From positions 15,293,238 to 15,357,237 of the forward strand of contig NC_083646.1 of assembly GCF_963576545.1 (NCBI RefSeq): a DNA stretch of 64,000 bases, given 5' to 3'. The translations under genes and the position numbers were made by a program. Source of the stretch: Limanda limanda. Taxonomy: Eukaryota; Chordata; Actinopteri; Pleuronectiformes; Pleuronectidae. This document shows positions 18,330-32,011 of this stretch, piece after piece; position 1 is the stretch's first letter, and each line of letters opens with the position of its first letter. The notes beneath the pieces were generated by a model. It was not told where the DNA came from, searched no databases, and saw only the letters and a list, made by a program, of their open reading frames with translations.

Positions 18330-21300
18330 TTAATCGGTTGGTTTAGTGAGTTTCTTTTCATACGACCCTCGGTGTTTGTATCCTGAGACGTATCCGGAGG
18401 TGTCGACTATGTCTACCCGACCCGCCTTGCCCTTCCCACGACCAGTGCCGTCGAAGCGCTCCTTGTGTGACCCTGTAAACTTGGTGGGGTCCGTGAGGCG
18501 GCTCACTGTAGGGGACGCCACGGCTCTCTGTGGGAAAACATTTAAGTTTATACTGTGATTGCTGGTACAAATGGATGTGATGTGTACTGACATCAGTATT
18601 AGTCCCGTTGTGAGACTTACCGTGACTCCTGCAATGACAGGTGCCTTCCCTTCGATCTGCTTGAACACCTCGGCCTCGGCCTCCTCTACTGTCTTCTCCT
18701 TGTATTTCTTCCGGGCCAGCTCTCCGAGTGCAACTTTGAACTCGTCAAATGTGATGGTGCGGCAGGATTTCTTCCTGTAATGTGGGTGGAAAAGGAGCTT
18801 AAGAAGGGGATAACACTTGTCACAGTGCAGCGCACAAAACCCCAAAAGACGTATGGAGATTTATCCGTTGACAAAGAAAAGGCTGAGTTTAGGATCGCCT
18901 TGTCGGCAGCTCTTCTCTACATCCTCTCAATCTGAAAGTATAAAACGAGAGCAGGCGATGCTGTGCACGCAGCCATGTGTGATCACTTCAGCGTGGCAGA
19001 TGTAAGACAGCATAGAGATGGTATCCTACTGAGATAAACACTGAGAAAACTTTTACTGTTTGGATCTCGTCTCCCAGTGTTTCTCTGTACTTCACTGTCG
19101 TCTGAGCAACTCGGCAGACCTACACACACACACACACACACACAGCTGTAGGCTGTATATGTGAATGTCTCTTCATATTATTTATCATATTGCCTTGAAG
19201 TGTATAACTCAGGGCCCAGAGCCCTGTGGTATCCATTCCAGCTGTCTAATAAGGACAGTTGGACCTGCTGAAGGGTGTTGTGAGGCCCTGCCTTTTCATT
19301 TAGAAGCTCAATCTGTTGTAACCACTAACCAATACCAAGCCACAGATCATCATCAATCATTCTCCTTCTGAGAGAACTCTACTCGTCTAACTGGCCATTT
19401 GCCGGATTCACTTCCACGTTAGAAGTGCATAGTAACACAAACACAAACAGCCATTGCTGTGGTGATAGGTTGCCTAAACAACAGCCAATAAATCCAGCAG
19501 TCTCTCCGGGCAACCTGCTGTCATAGCAACAAGCTACAATAAACAGGGATGTTTGGGTTTATTATTAATTTGACTCATCCAGTGAACGGTCGTGTTTGGG
19601 CAATCCATCAGTGTTGAACATATGAGAGCTCCATTCCTCTGCGCCTGTCACGCTGTGTATTGTCAGAGGGAAAACTGGACTTCCAGCTGCCGTCTCTGTC
19701 CGAGGAAGATAAGTCCGACTCCTCGGCAGACCTCTCCAGAGTGAACATTAGATCCTCCAGAGTATACAAATACAGTGTAAGTGTGCTGTAAAAATAGCAA
19801 ATCCGAGGAGGCTGTGATGCGGTTAGAAAGGACAAATGTTCAGTGGGCGAGAGGAGCTTTATTTTAGTTTGGGATACTGATGACCTGCTGTTTATATAAG
19901 GAGTTCAACCATCTGCAGCACATGATCCACATGGTAAATGGATTGTATTGATATTATGCTTTTCTAGTCTAGACCACTGGAAGAGCTTCAATCAGGGCCC
20001 TGAAGAGCAAATCACTACGACTAATGTCAAAATTCAACAGCAAATCCAAAAACAATGATAAAATTGTAAGTCACTTTTTTTTAAATTTATTTGTTGTTGT
20101 GTTTTCCCATTTTGCATTGTGATTTGCACCACAGGGCTACCGTACTTCACACTACAAATCACATTCACTCATTCACACGATGCAACGCAGTTATTTCTAT
20201 TTCATGGCAGTTTGTGTTTCAGTGTCTTGCCCAAGTACGCATTGACATGCGGATTGGAAAAGCCGGGATCGAACCGCCGACCATCTGGAAACCCCCCTGG
20301 ACTGCAGGCGCTCCTTTATGGATCTGACATAATAGCTGGTTGAATCGACACAATGCTGGTGCACAGCCTTCGCTCATGTTCAGCGATGAGGAAAAACAAC
20401 CAAAGCCTGGAAAATGAAGCCACCATCAGATCGTGCCAGGAGTTAATTAGTCCATTCCAGATTTCTACCTCATCCATTGTTGATGCTGTGGTGTTCTTTG
20501 GCTCCGAGCACGGCAGAGCCTCAATGTGGTGCAGCTGACCTCCACTATGAATCAGGGTGAGTTCAGCCATGCTGTGATTAGCCAGTGCTCATTAAGATGT
20601 TTAATTTTTTCATGTGTAAGCAAAGAGCTTTGACACTGATTAAAAGGAGAGTGGAGATCTGCTCCTCTGACATGGCAGCGCTCCCTGACTCAGTTGTGCC
20701 TGGAGTCAAAAACTACATGAAAATGAGCCCCTCCCCCAGTTTGTCCTGCTTTCTATCCTGTGGCTGCCTGTGAAGCTTACACACACGCACACATAAACAC
20801 ACACACACATTCAGAAATCACTTTACTATCTCGCTCAACACTCTGCAGAGCTTAGTGAAGCTGGTTCAAATTGCATGCTGGGATATTGAAGGACCCTGAT
20901 TAGGACCTGTAGGCCTCAACAAACCCAAACACACATCCAAGGACTGAATGTATACAACGCTGCACAGATTCATCACAAAACAAAGTCTGTTTGGAAAGAT
21001 GTAGAACACATTTTTCTACTTAAATGTCTATTACAACATATTGCTGTTGCTCACCAACAGAACTGGATGTAAACAAGCTTTAATCCCACAGTCAACGTAA
21101 AGGTTCCTCCTCTAGTCCGGCCAAGAAAATGCTCAGAGCAGTAAACATGAGCTGTTACCATGCCAACAGGGAAGATTTTGATGTGGAGGAGTCGGGGAAA
21201 ACAAGGATTCTTCCAGAACATTTGTCCAGTTTCCTGTAGAGAACTGTACACAAGTTCTGGAGGTATCAGTGGCGTGTGAAATAATGAAGGGATGTTTATT

Positions 21301-24300
21301 AGAACCTGCAGGATCTCTAAGGACACTTTTTTGTCCAAGTTGATTATCATATCTCAGAATAAACCGCCCATCTAAGGCACAAAAATAAAGGCAATCATGA
21401 GAGAAACAGGGGTGGATCCAGGGGAGGGGCCAGGGGGGCTCTGGCCCCATCTGAGATCAGACTGGCCCCTGAAGTGCCCCTGTCCTGTAAGTGATCTTTA
21501 AAAAAAAATTTAACTAGTCACTGTCCAACAATGCAAAGAAGAAAAACTAAATGAGCATGAACGAGGAACAATTTTCAAAACATTTTCAATGATGTGTGTC
21601 TTTGAGTAAAACAAACAGGGGATGTCTTACATGTGCACCTTACTGAATCGCTATATGTGCATGGATGTTGGACATATAATTGTGTAAATTGTTGCCCCTG
21701 ATTTTGAGAAATCTGAGATACGCCATTCGCTAATTGTTATGCTTCAGTCTGCATATTTCATTCTCCATTGTTATATCCTGCAGCCAAATTCAACTGAGCT
21801 GTCAGCATCTTGCTGTGAAAGAGCATTGTAAGGGTGACGCCTTTCATGAACCGGAAGTTCTATGTGTGAAAGAATGAGGTTTAGAAATGTCACAGACTAT
21901 ATTTGATAATGCTTGAGAATAGATGAAGGTTCTTACCATCTGAGGCCGTATGTGAGGACAGCCACTGCTTATGGAGGCTTCAAAAACATTTTTCTCTTCA
22001 TTAAGGGGAATTGACTTTCTTTGCATGTCTTTGCTTGGTCTGCAAATAAATCTGACATGACAATATAAAGCCACTTTAGTTTACACTGCACTGTTTGTTT
22101 GATAGTGATAATAGCCAGTTAGCGGTAGGTCCTAGTTTCCTGGAAATGTATTTAAAATGACTAACAGCCTTTTGAAATGGCCTTTTTATCTTCCTTGATC
22201 CAAGGGCAGGAACACACAGTTTCAACAAGAAAAATAACACATGAAACAATTTTGGAATCTCTTTTAAATGAGTGTGTACACAAAGTGACTGAGATTGACC
22301 TTTGGTTACACACCAGCAGAAGATGGAAAATCTACTAAATCAGTGTGAGATTCCTAAGCAACTTGTCCTCTCCTGTAGGAATATGTGATGATGAGTGGCC
22401 TCCAGCTTTGCTCCTCTATTCTGGCGCCGTCGAGCAGAATCATTAATTCACTTCATTCAACCAAGATACAAAAAAAACCTGCTGCTTTGTGTATGAATGA
22501 AAATCTCCAGAATAGCCACACACACCCCGACAAACCCACATTGTGAAAGCCTTGTCCTTTCTTACACCCTCTTTAGTCTGTGGTGCTTAAGGAACGTTAC
22601 GATCTAATCTGTGGAACATATCTACACTCATCTGTCAATGTGTTATCAGCACATAATGGTTTGCAGACGCTCGGTACACTTGGTAAACATAAGCGCAGCT
22701 GTACAGATGAAAAGTTCTCTGCTTTGGTGAAATAACATTGAGGTCACAGCTTATTATTAGAGTCGACAGAAATCAAGGAGCAAAGGATGAATCAACGCAG
22801 CCTGAGGAAATACAAGTCGAGCCGCCCTGGCCTCCTGCTCTGGCTGCTGTTTTCTGACGGTCACTTTCGCCCAAGCCAACCTCATACAGAAAGAATAGTA
22901 ACGTAGCCTGAAAATGTAATATTCCATAACTAAAAGATATGAGGTTGTGTTTTGTCTACGTTTGTTTATCTATTATCTGTTCATGAGCAGGATTACGCAA
23001 ATACTACTCATGATTTCCATGGGATTCTCTGGAGAGATGAGACATAACCAAAGAAAGAGCTAATTGAATGTAGCTGTAGATGCAGATCAGGGGGTTGATC
23101 CAGGACATTCTTTTTCACTTTAGGCATTTTTCATTGATTTCCCAGAGAATTATTCATGGCTCTTCGTGAAAAAAAGCTGTTTAGGGGACTGATTTTAAAG
23201 AGTGTATGTAATTTGGTGCAGATTCAATTAAAAATCAGGATCTAGTGAAATTACTGACTGGTGACAGAGGTATGCACTCTACTGAGTTTCATTCTGGTTT
23301 GATAATATTACGCTGGTTTTCTAAATTGACAATCATAATAGAATCATAACAGTGAAACTATGTGGCCAGTGCTCAGTCTGATAAAGACCAGACCATAGAT
23401 TTAGTTATATGGAAATGAATGAAACTACAAACACATCCTTCATCATTCGTAACTATAGTTCAGTCCTGGGCCAGTTTTCATCTCCAATTATTTTCTACGA
23501 CAATGTTCCAAATAAGTGACCTTATAGGCATCGAGATGACTCAACCTGTAGTCATTTCTGCCTCCGCAAAAAGGTACAGTCATGTAGTGGCACGTCAGTC
23601 ACTACATCCTAACCGGGTCATATGTTGGCAGATTAAACTCCAAACAGGCTGAATAACAGATTTCACAATATTCAGTCTTTAAGAGAACAGCACATTTGGT
23701 TTCTCTCTTACTTGACTTTGCTGAAGACGATGTCCACGTCAGTCAGGGTGATGTTCTTGCCGTCGATCACGGCGCAGTCCTTGCAGAGTTTGGACCAGTT
23801 CTTTCCGTGCAGCTCCTTGCCGGTAGCGCGAGTATCGCCGTGGATGGCGAAGCGCCGAAACGACTCCTCCAAAGCGGTGATCTCCACGGGCGTGGAGGAA
23901 CCCGCACCTCCATCACTGGTCCCGTTGGAATCCATCGAAAGTCTTTTGGACGCTCGGTCCTTGGAGTGTTCACTGTGCGGCCGTAAAGGGGCCGAGCTGA
24001 TGGTGGCATGCTTGGCTGTCTGGACTTTAAAGTCATCTATGTTGTCTCTGAGAGGGGGAAGACATGGCAACATCACCTGACTATTCATTCAGTGTAGGAC
24101 TTTAAGCTATGTAAAGGACTAAGTGAATCATTTAAACCATATATCAGAATAGTCAGAATGCAAGAGGTCTGTAAAACAACACAGATTTGACAAGAGCTGC
24201 CACTAAAGGGCATGTAGCACCATTAAATGATTCCTATTTAATCCCATTTAATCAGTTTGGACACATCTATGGAAGAGGACGGCCTTCACCAGAAACATAT

Positions 24301-24658
24301 CTGATCTCCAGCTGCTCTGCCAGATTTACAACAGACAAACTCTGCTGCAGAATGAAAACAATGCAACACGCCTTAAGGTCAAGACAGAGCTTGCTGCTTT
24401 GCCTCTAGTTGTCCCTTCTTGTTCATTACTTGATTCTACGTTACAGGCAAGATTAGACTCTCCAGAGGTGTGTCTCTGTAACTGTGAAAGGGCAGATGTC
24501 TTGTATCCTGGCAGAGAGGTGAAGGATATTAATAGACCTCTGAGGAATTCAAAGGCACACGAATCAAGACTGAAGGCGGCAAATGGGTATTTTAACTAAT
24601 GTACAAATAAGAGGTGAAGGCTCTTTTTTCATGCTAGTACTTACTTCTGGTCCGCCAT
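18330..24658 (-). CDS. tppp: Tubulin polymerization-promoting protein (p25 alpha)
   Basis: Microtubule-bundling protein, best known in oligodendrocytes. Coding exons in transcript order: 24658-24645, 24047-23712, 18774-18621, 18527-18330; 233 residues, close to the 219 of human TPPP. The first coding exon holds only MADQK (split codon). Then comes a disordered basic N-terminus ending in [10 protein letters not shown], and the p25-alpha domain: [33 protein letters not shown], then [11 protein letters not shown] and the C-terminal [20 protein letters not shown] and [13 protein letters not shown]. The N-terminal extension shows this is TPPP and not the shorter TPPP2/3. It converges with cep72, as in human 5p15.33. 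Exon 24658-24645 extends upstream to an acceptor at about 24729, so the true first exon is non-coding and farther right. Confidence 0.95.
18775..23711 (-). other. tppp: Large tppp intron
   Basis: About 4.9 kb between coding exons 2 and 3. It contains a (CA)n run at 19122-19144, a teleost interspersed repeat at about 19955-20330, and a 'ggggccagggggg' repeat-like patch near 21410-21480. No other gene is supported. Confidence 0.7.
19955..20335. repeat. Teleost interspersed repeat with B-box-like core
   Basis: Begins with tgcttttctagtctagacca and ends with agtgtcttgcccaagtacgc, gacatgcgg and gggatcgaaccgccgacc. The reverse complement of the core, GGTTCGATCCC, matches a Pol III B-box consensus, suggesting a tRNA-related retroposon on the minus strand. 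A related copy is at about 61068-61280. Confidence 0.55.
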
Positions 24659-26344
24659 GCTTGAGCAGGAATTCACTTCCCTCCGTGCAGTGCTTGGATT
24701 AGTCGACTTCTGATTTCTCTTTGTGCTGTGGGAGAAGATGAGAGAGCAGGTGGACAACGTGAGAGGAAGACAGCATCACAACAAAAGGTGCGATGCTTCT
24801 CTTGTCCTCTTTTCTTTTTAATCAATGTGATCAAAATGAATAATGACAACGTGTCTTTTCAAGTCTGACACAAAAACTCACACTGAGACACATTTAAGGG
24901 AAATACTTCAGAGAGAATAATAGGCACAACCCAAAAGCAGCAAGATCCTCTCAATCATCAAATAACTTCCAGACAGCTTCTTAATATTCGTTACTGTTTG
25001 TAGTGACACATCTTTAAACGGTTTGCAACGACCTCTCTCGGGTTTGGATGATTTCATTCACTCTGAGTACAAAGATTCCTCTCTGAACACCTCATCCTCC
25101 AGATCTGCATGAAGCGAGCAACAGGAAAGCAGCTTCTCAATTCAGCCTCTCGCTTAGGCTATTCAAAAATTGCTTTTTCGACCAGGAAAAAGCTATTTAC
25201 TTCCAGATAATAGCAATAAAAGTATTTCTATCAAGACAATTCAATCCTGCTGTGTATTTATAGAGCAAGTGAGGGTTCTCTGCTCACCTTTCAGCTGTTC
25301 CCATACTCAGCTCAGCATCATTAACGGACGTGTGTTGCCATGGCACCGCAACAGAGTCTCTAAAACTATTTGCCAATCGTTGTACTTGTTACTAATCAGA
25401 CAGGAACAAGACGCAGACCGGAGAGAGATGCCGTGTCCCGTGGACTTTAATGTCTGCTCCAGCTCGCAAAGTTTCGCCCGAGTCCCTCAAGTCACCAATA
25501 AAGTTCTTTCACTCCCCCTCACTCACCACAGCCCTCACAATGGCACCACCAAGGGGTTTTGTTTCCATGTCCCTGTGACCAACAATCACACACAAGACCT
25601 CGCTAAGTACACTCGCCACTTAAATGGGTACAAAGGTTCCTAGATTGACGCTGCATAAAGCCATTATGATCAGGAAGGCAATTCTTAGTGGGGGGGAAAA
25701 AAAGAGAAGATTATTAATCTGTATGAATAATGGCATTCAGAGCTGCAGACACTGGGAGCCCATTGTCCAAAGCCAGTGGCCTCGGTGTCTGACCTCTGCT
25801 CGTGTCTTCACACATACATGGTGACATCGCAGAGTGCCTCTATTGAGTTTCTGTGCTCATATGTCATCGAGTACTCGGGCCAAGACACTCGAGATGGAGT
25901 AACTAAAGTTTGCTGAAGCTAGAATTCATTACTGCAACTTATTTTATACAGTATTGTATAATTGATTATTCATGTATTAAGTGTTTTAATTTTTAATGGA
26001 AAATGTAAATCTATCCAGCAATGAAATGCTCTCTTAACTAAATGCACAAATGACAATTTTACACATACAAACAAAATAACTCACACATACTTTTGGTTTA
26101 CAACAGTTAAATTTAGCCAATAACCATGTGAGCAGTTATATAAAACTTAGCATTTGCATACATTTTTAAGAAAACCTTCTTTTCCTTTAATTAATCTGTG
26201 AGATCATAGACAATATTCAGCCTTCTTTAAATATTTGCCACCAGTTTGCTTCTTGTAAACTATTTCGATCATGACCCTCTCTTTAGGACATCACAAACTT
26301 AAATTTTTTTTAATGAAGTAGTCCAAACTAACTGCTTTAATAAG

Positions 26345-27165
26345 GTGTCTCTGGGTGTCTCAGGCTCTGCTCTCTCCCTGCTCTCATCCTACCTCATGAC
26401 CGCACTTACCAGGTAACTTGGAGAGGATCTGTGTCCGAACCTTGTCCTCTCACTGCTGGGGTCCCTCAAGGTTCTGTCCTGGGTCCCCTCCTCTTCTCTG
26501 TGTACACCATCTCTCTTTTAGCTCTGTCATTTACTCACATGGCTTTTCCTACCATAGCTATGCTGATGACACCCAACTAATCCTCTCTTTTCCCCGATCC
26601 TTGAACACAGGTAGCAGCACGAATCTCGGCCTGTCTGACTGACATCTCTCAGTTGATATCCACACACCATCTGAAAATCAACCTTGACAAGACTGAACTA
26701 CTTTTCCTTCCAGGGAAAGTCTCTCCCACCCATGACCTGACTAATACCTTTGACAGCTCCGTGGTAGCCCCCACCCAGACTGCTAGGAACCTGGGTGTGA
26801 CACTCAACAGTCAAATCTCCCTTACTGCCAACATTACTGCAACAACACGTTCCTGTAGATACATGCTGCACAACATCAGGACAATACATCCCCTTCTGAC
26901 TCAGAAGGCGGTGCGGGTTCTGGTCCCGGCTCTGGTCATCTCACGCCTAGACTATTACAACCGGCTGGTCTACCTGCTAGTGCCATCCGACCTCTGCAGC
27001 TCTCACTTACATACAGAGCTTTGTAGTTTGGCTTTCTTGAAGCAAATTGTACTAACTTGATTCTTGTCGTTCTGGGTTTGTACCCTCATGGTTGAATGCA
27101 CTTATTGTAAGCTGCTTGGATAAAAGCCTCAGCTAAATGAAATGTAATACAATGTAATGTAATGA
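26345..27165 (+). mobile_element. Decayed L2/Maui-type LINE fragment (reverse transcriptase and 3' end)
   Basis: Two adjacent frames carry the reverse transcriptase signature [14 protein letters not shown] followed, after a frame change, by [11 protein letters not shown]. Next come THHLKINLDKTELLFLPGK, ARNLGVTLNSQ, TTRSCRYMLHNIR and LVISRLDYYN, in the order of teleost L2-clade elements. The coding part breaks off after LVPSDLCSS. It jumps to the typical L2 3' end with gcttggataaaagcctcagc and a taatgtaatg-type tail. So the copy is 5'-truncated, frameshifted and internally deleted. It cannot encode an active enzyme. Confidence 0.88.
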
Positions 27166-27628
27166 TATGATGATAATTTACATATTCATTGTCAACTGAA
27201 TTATTCTGTCATACAAGGAGAGTAAAATATAGGTTATTACACTATGGCAAATATTAAAATCTGCTATGTGTGTTTATGTGATGTAGTTTTCTGATGTTGT
27301 TGGGTTCACTTTTATAAAGTCACTGATGTTGGTTATTGACATAGTTTTCAGTGGGTAGCTCGACACCCTCTCGTTAGAGTAACGACCCACTGTGTGTTTT
27401 CCTTTGTACGTCAACGACAGCAGTAAAATCCATGTGAGACAAAGGAATCTTTTCATCCTCCTCCTCCAATTTATAGTCACTAGCTTCAAGTGTCTAAGTC
27501 CTCAGCACAACGAGCCTCCTCAAACACATCATGTTCAATAAGAGGGGTCATTAACACTGTGCTGAGTTCAATGGTCTTTTTTATTATAATCGACTGATTA
27601 TTTGATTAAATTAATTTCATAATTAAGA

Positions 27629-27649
27629 ATATATATATATATATATATA
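27629..27649. repeat. (TA)n microsatellite
   Basis: About ten uninterrupted TA units in the AT-rich region upstream of tppp. Confidence 0.9.
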
Positions 27650-28729
27650 AAACTGCATTGCGGTCAATACATGCATTAAAAACCACAGAGGATAAAAGCA
27701 CTATAAAGCCTTGAAGCTTATCTCTTTTGTAATCCATTGATACCATCTATTCTATACATGTATATGGAAAGAATACAATTCTGTACAATATTTGCCTGAC
27801 TGCAGATTTATTGGGTGAATTATGTGTAATTAAAAGCTGTGTATTTTACACTTTAGAATAATTAGCCAAATACAGCTATAATTTTTCCACACATTTGTCC
27901 AGTGCCTTTTTTCTGCCCCACTTTGCCACACACACAGAAGACACCATTTGGTTAAGGGCAGATCTCCAGAGACAAATCTGTGACTGGATGACAGCATGCT
28001 TACATACACTCGCCTTCTGGCAATACACTGCACAGATGAGTGCTTTAACCATAAATTGACCCATTTTCAACTGCATCTATTCATAGCAACAATACGCTGC
28101 CATGACTGGAACATTCTTTTCATTCTGGAGGGAGGAGATCAGCCGGTAGACAACATGCCTGCTCAAACACACACAAAAAACAAAATTTTTGTGATTTAAC
28201 TGTTATTTTGGCAGATGGTGTTTAACTCATAAAAATGATGACACTGTTGACAGAGTGATGTGTGTGTGAGAGAGGGAGTTTGTCAGAAAGCCTCCTCCTC
28301 CATCATGCCATCACGGTGAGTGCGTCTGCAGAGAGCCCATCTGTTTTCAGTATCCTTTCCAGGCAGCTGCTCCGTGACCGTGTCAGTCAATCACACAAGT
28401 ACAACCAAGAGCGCCGCCCGCCGCTGCCATGACACACATCGGTCTGCTCAAGACTGATCTAACTCTTATATAGCACATTATGTCTGGCAGCTTACTGCCA
28501 CGACACATGTCCTAATGAATGAGAGACAAAGCACCATCTTTACAGGATATGACTGGCAATATTCAAAATGTCTCTATTGGTCACAAAGGTCCGTTAAAAT
28601 GAGCAGTGTTTGTTGATAAATTATTTCATCAAGATCCATCAAATACTCACTGGGAAAGCTGTGAAAGTGTTTAAAAATGCCTCTGTCCCAATGTTAAAGA
28701 AAGGGAAAACTTCCTGTATCTGCATCCAC

Positions 28730-28935
28730 AGCAATATGTACTGGGTTCCTCCCTGACCCATATTGCATCCTTCCCTCGGGCTTCATGGAAATTACGTCCA
28801 GTAGTTTTTTGTGTAATATTGCCCACAACCAAACAAACCAACCAACACACTGATGTCAAAAACATGACCTCCTTTTCAGAGGTAACTACAATGGCACTCA
28901 GACGAGCACATTCCTCTGCCAAGGCCATCATGATT
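28730..28935. repeat. Interspersed repeat, same family as 2540-2685
   Basis: Shows ggcttcatggaaattacgtc, gtagttttttgtgtaatatt, aaccaaacaaaccaaccaac and catgacctccttttcagagg in the usual order. This is the fullest of the three copies seen in the window. Confidence 0.55.
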
Positions 28936-31319
28936 GTGTAGTTCTTATAGTAGAAATTAAATATAAAAAAGAAATGCTCTGATAACCTAAGTTAAAGAAA
29001 GTAGGAAAATATTTTAAGCGTTCTTCAAAGGCCAAGGCCCCATGCCTGAAATCGGGTTAGAAGTGATTTATTTAAAGTCACTTCCACCTGATCCTAACCC
29101 TCGTACTGCTCTTCGAGGTTTTGTGGTGTTTTAAGACACAAACGTGTCTGGTTGGATTCCAGCCTGGAGGGGGGGGGTTACAGCACGCCATGCCTCTCTC
29201 TCTCTACCCATGTTTCCTATCTGCAACTCCACTGCTAACAATCTAATGAAGGTTAAATCCCAAATATAAATACAACTAATAAATACTCTCTAAAGTGCCC
29301 ATGTGTGGATTGCTGTGAATCCGAAAACAGTTCCTAAAAAATGCTCCATTTACTCATGTTTAAGAAGAGAGAGAAAACTACAATCCCCAGTTGTTTAGGA
29401 GTTCTGTGTACACATTGTGCTGCTTTTGATCTTTTGATGAATGGGCCTATACAAGAAATATAGCTTGTCGTAAGCTTTAACATGGACTCCACGTTGTTGA
29501 AGGAGTGATCAAACACAACCTCTTAACCCTTCCCCAATTCTGCCCCGGTCCCGACTCTCTCCCCAAAGACATAAGGAACGAGAGGATGACATCAGTGCCG
29601 CTGCAGCCCAGGTCTGAGGTCACCGGCTCTCTGTCTCCGTCAGTCCGCGCCTCCCCGCACCCTTTAACTGCTCTGTAAGTCAACGATCTTGGCAAGCGTC
29701 GTGCTAAAGAAAAACAAAACGATTGAAACAAGCAACGGCAGTCATTGTTGGCAGTAGCAGCAGTCCAAATAGAGGTATAAGGCAGCGTAAAGAAAGCCTG
29801 GGAGTCCTTATGCAACCCCACATTGGAGAGGAAAACGTGATGCCAGAGAAAGCACAAGTGTCGGGCCAACAGCAAATGAGCTGTGAGTGGAGCCCTTTTA
29901 AAAAGATGTTTGGAAGCCAGACTGTGTTGTATAATGTCTCACTTAATTAATTAAAGGTAACTTGTTTTAAAGTCTCTGCAGTGTCATGGAAATGTCATGT
30001 AATGCCCCAATAAGAAACCTTCCATTATCCGGCACAATGAAGCACAGTGAGACACACAAATACTCCCTTGTGTTGAAGTCAACATGGAAAAAATATAAAT
30101 CTCCCTTTGTTTTTGGAGTAAAAACGCAGTCGGGAAACATCACTTCATCATTACGCCTGTTAACAATCATTTCAATTTCAAGCCTCACCTGAATTTAAGT
30201 CATCAAAAACGAAAAGGGAATATTTACACTCTGAGGTTAATCGTTTGTGTCAGAACACAAGGGCTCTCCGACCAGTGCAATGAAACCTAGAACAGTGAAA
30301 TCTGGGACAATCTCTGTGACTGTCTTCTCCTCATGCGTATCTAATACAACCTATGGGGAGAACATGGCTGCACAGCCTCACTGAGAGAAAATAAACACAT
30401 TACCTACATTACGGGGGAGGTGCTCTGTTTTATATTAACATAAAAATAAATCAAATACCTTTTCTGCCAGTACTGACCATTGTCAAAACAGAATCTAATG
30501 TCATTTTCATCAGTATTTATCTGCAAATAACCCATCCACACTTTCAAATGACATCATTTATATTTCTGTGCAGAAATAGAACATGTTGAACTCTGTCCAC
30601 GCACTTGCCTCATTAGTCTATTACTCAGCTGTCAGCTCTTAAATTCAGACTTCAGCTGCAGAGCATCGAGAAGCTAATAAAACAGGGAACCTTTTTTTTT
30701 TCATGCACAATTATGTAACTACTTCCATGCAACCCACAGAGGCTGCAGCCACAGGCCATACGCATTGCCAATCATCCTTTCTGACCAATAATGGTGCTTA
30801 TTGGAGAGCCCTCGTTCAGAAGATAAACAGCAGAGGGAAAAAACACCCCGATGTTTATGTTAGTGGTCACTGCTGCAGTCGCTGGTTTCAAACCGCAGTG
30901 TCTCAGCTGGGATTCTTTAGAGAAGCGTTACATAAACAAGGAAAAATGTCAGATTCACACACAGAGTCCACGTGATCTGTCTGTTATTGTCAGCAGCACC
31001 TATAGTGCACGTCTGCCAGTGCAGAAGATCAGAGGCATCACAGGCAGATCCCTGAGGATTTTCGATCGAGCATACAGGCTCAGCATGCAGCCACATGTGT
31101 TTACAACTGAAAATGTATCGTATCCTGCCAGATCAATATTAGTGACGCACGCAGAGACATGCGAACTGAGGCAAAAGAAGCTCCAGGAATCAGGTGAACG
31201 TGCAAATCTGGCATTTAGGTATCAAATCCTTCATTTTTGCAACAAGTGATAATATCTACGAGACAGAAAATAGCCCCTATGGTGACAAATGCATGAAGTG
31301 AAATTCAGCTTTAATCACC

Positions 31320-31560
31320 TGGTGAAGAAATCCTCCGCCTGCTTGTTATAATTCACACAACCATAGCGTGTCGTCCTGCAAGTGTTGCTCAGACTCTGCT
31401 TCCTCCCGCGGCTCCTGAGCTCGACTTTGCCCGATGCCTCGGACCCAGAGATGCTGAAGAGAAACCAGCCCGCTGATTGGCTGCCGCCGAGCGCGACGAG
31501 CTGATCTCTCCTCTCCTCGTCGGAGCGATGTGGAGCCGAGATGGTGTCTGCGTGCTCTGT
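31320..31560 (-). promoter_or_regulatory. Candidate distal promoter and non-coding first exon of tppp
   Basis: A GC- and CpG-richer patch in otherwise AT-rich sequence. On the minus strand it has a CCAAT box (agccaatcagcggg). It then runs through purine-rich sequence to a possible donor, ttcaccag|gtgatt, near 31318-31320. The tppp ATG exon begins at an acceptor near 24729, so an upstream non-coding exon must exist; this is the best candidate I see. Confidence 0.35.
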
Positions 31561-31609
31561 GGAGATCTGGTAAACAAGAGCTGCGAGCATCTGGAGGTGG
31601 CAGGATGTA

Positions 31610-31973
31610 AACAAAGGGACGTGGAGGGTTTTCTGTGCACGGATCATCGCAGCTTCATTAATAAACAACCAGTGAAAGGGCACGAACATCAGAGTCACAC
31701 ACACAGAGAACCAATAAAAACAGAATATTTTAAAGATTTGAGTTCATTCTGATCCTGGATGTCTTGAGGCGGCTGGTGTATTGGACTGTAAGTGACCTGA
31801 GAGGAGTAAAGACTTTATATTATTATGACAAACACTGTAAAACGCAGAAATGTACACAAGTCTGCCCTATGGACGTGGATGGTATTCATGTGCACGGATC
31901 ATTGCAGCCTCATTAATAAACAACCAGTGCGCGAGCATCAGTCACACACACACACACACGCACACGCACACGC

Positions 31974-32011
<38 letters not shown>

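Noticed and set aside
20230..20290. Possible tRNA gene because of a B-box-like GGTTCGATCCC on the minus strand
   Set aside because: No A-box, cloverleaf or anticodon arm is present, and the same core recurs in dispersed repeats.
25170..25643. 157-codon open frame upstream of tppp
   Set aside because: It has no recognisable domain, no splice context and a composition like that of random sequence, and it lies between tppp and its likely first exon. It is kept only as a remark.
31477..31752. Open frame starting MAAAERDEL near the candidate tppp promoter
   Set aside because: It looks coding at first because of its GC content, but it has no homology and overlaps the tandem duplication. Promoter or UTR sequence on the other strand explains it better.
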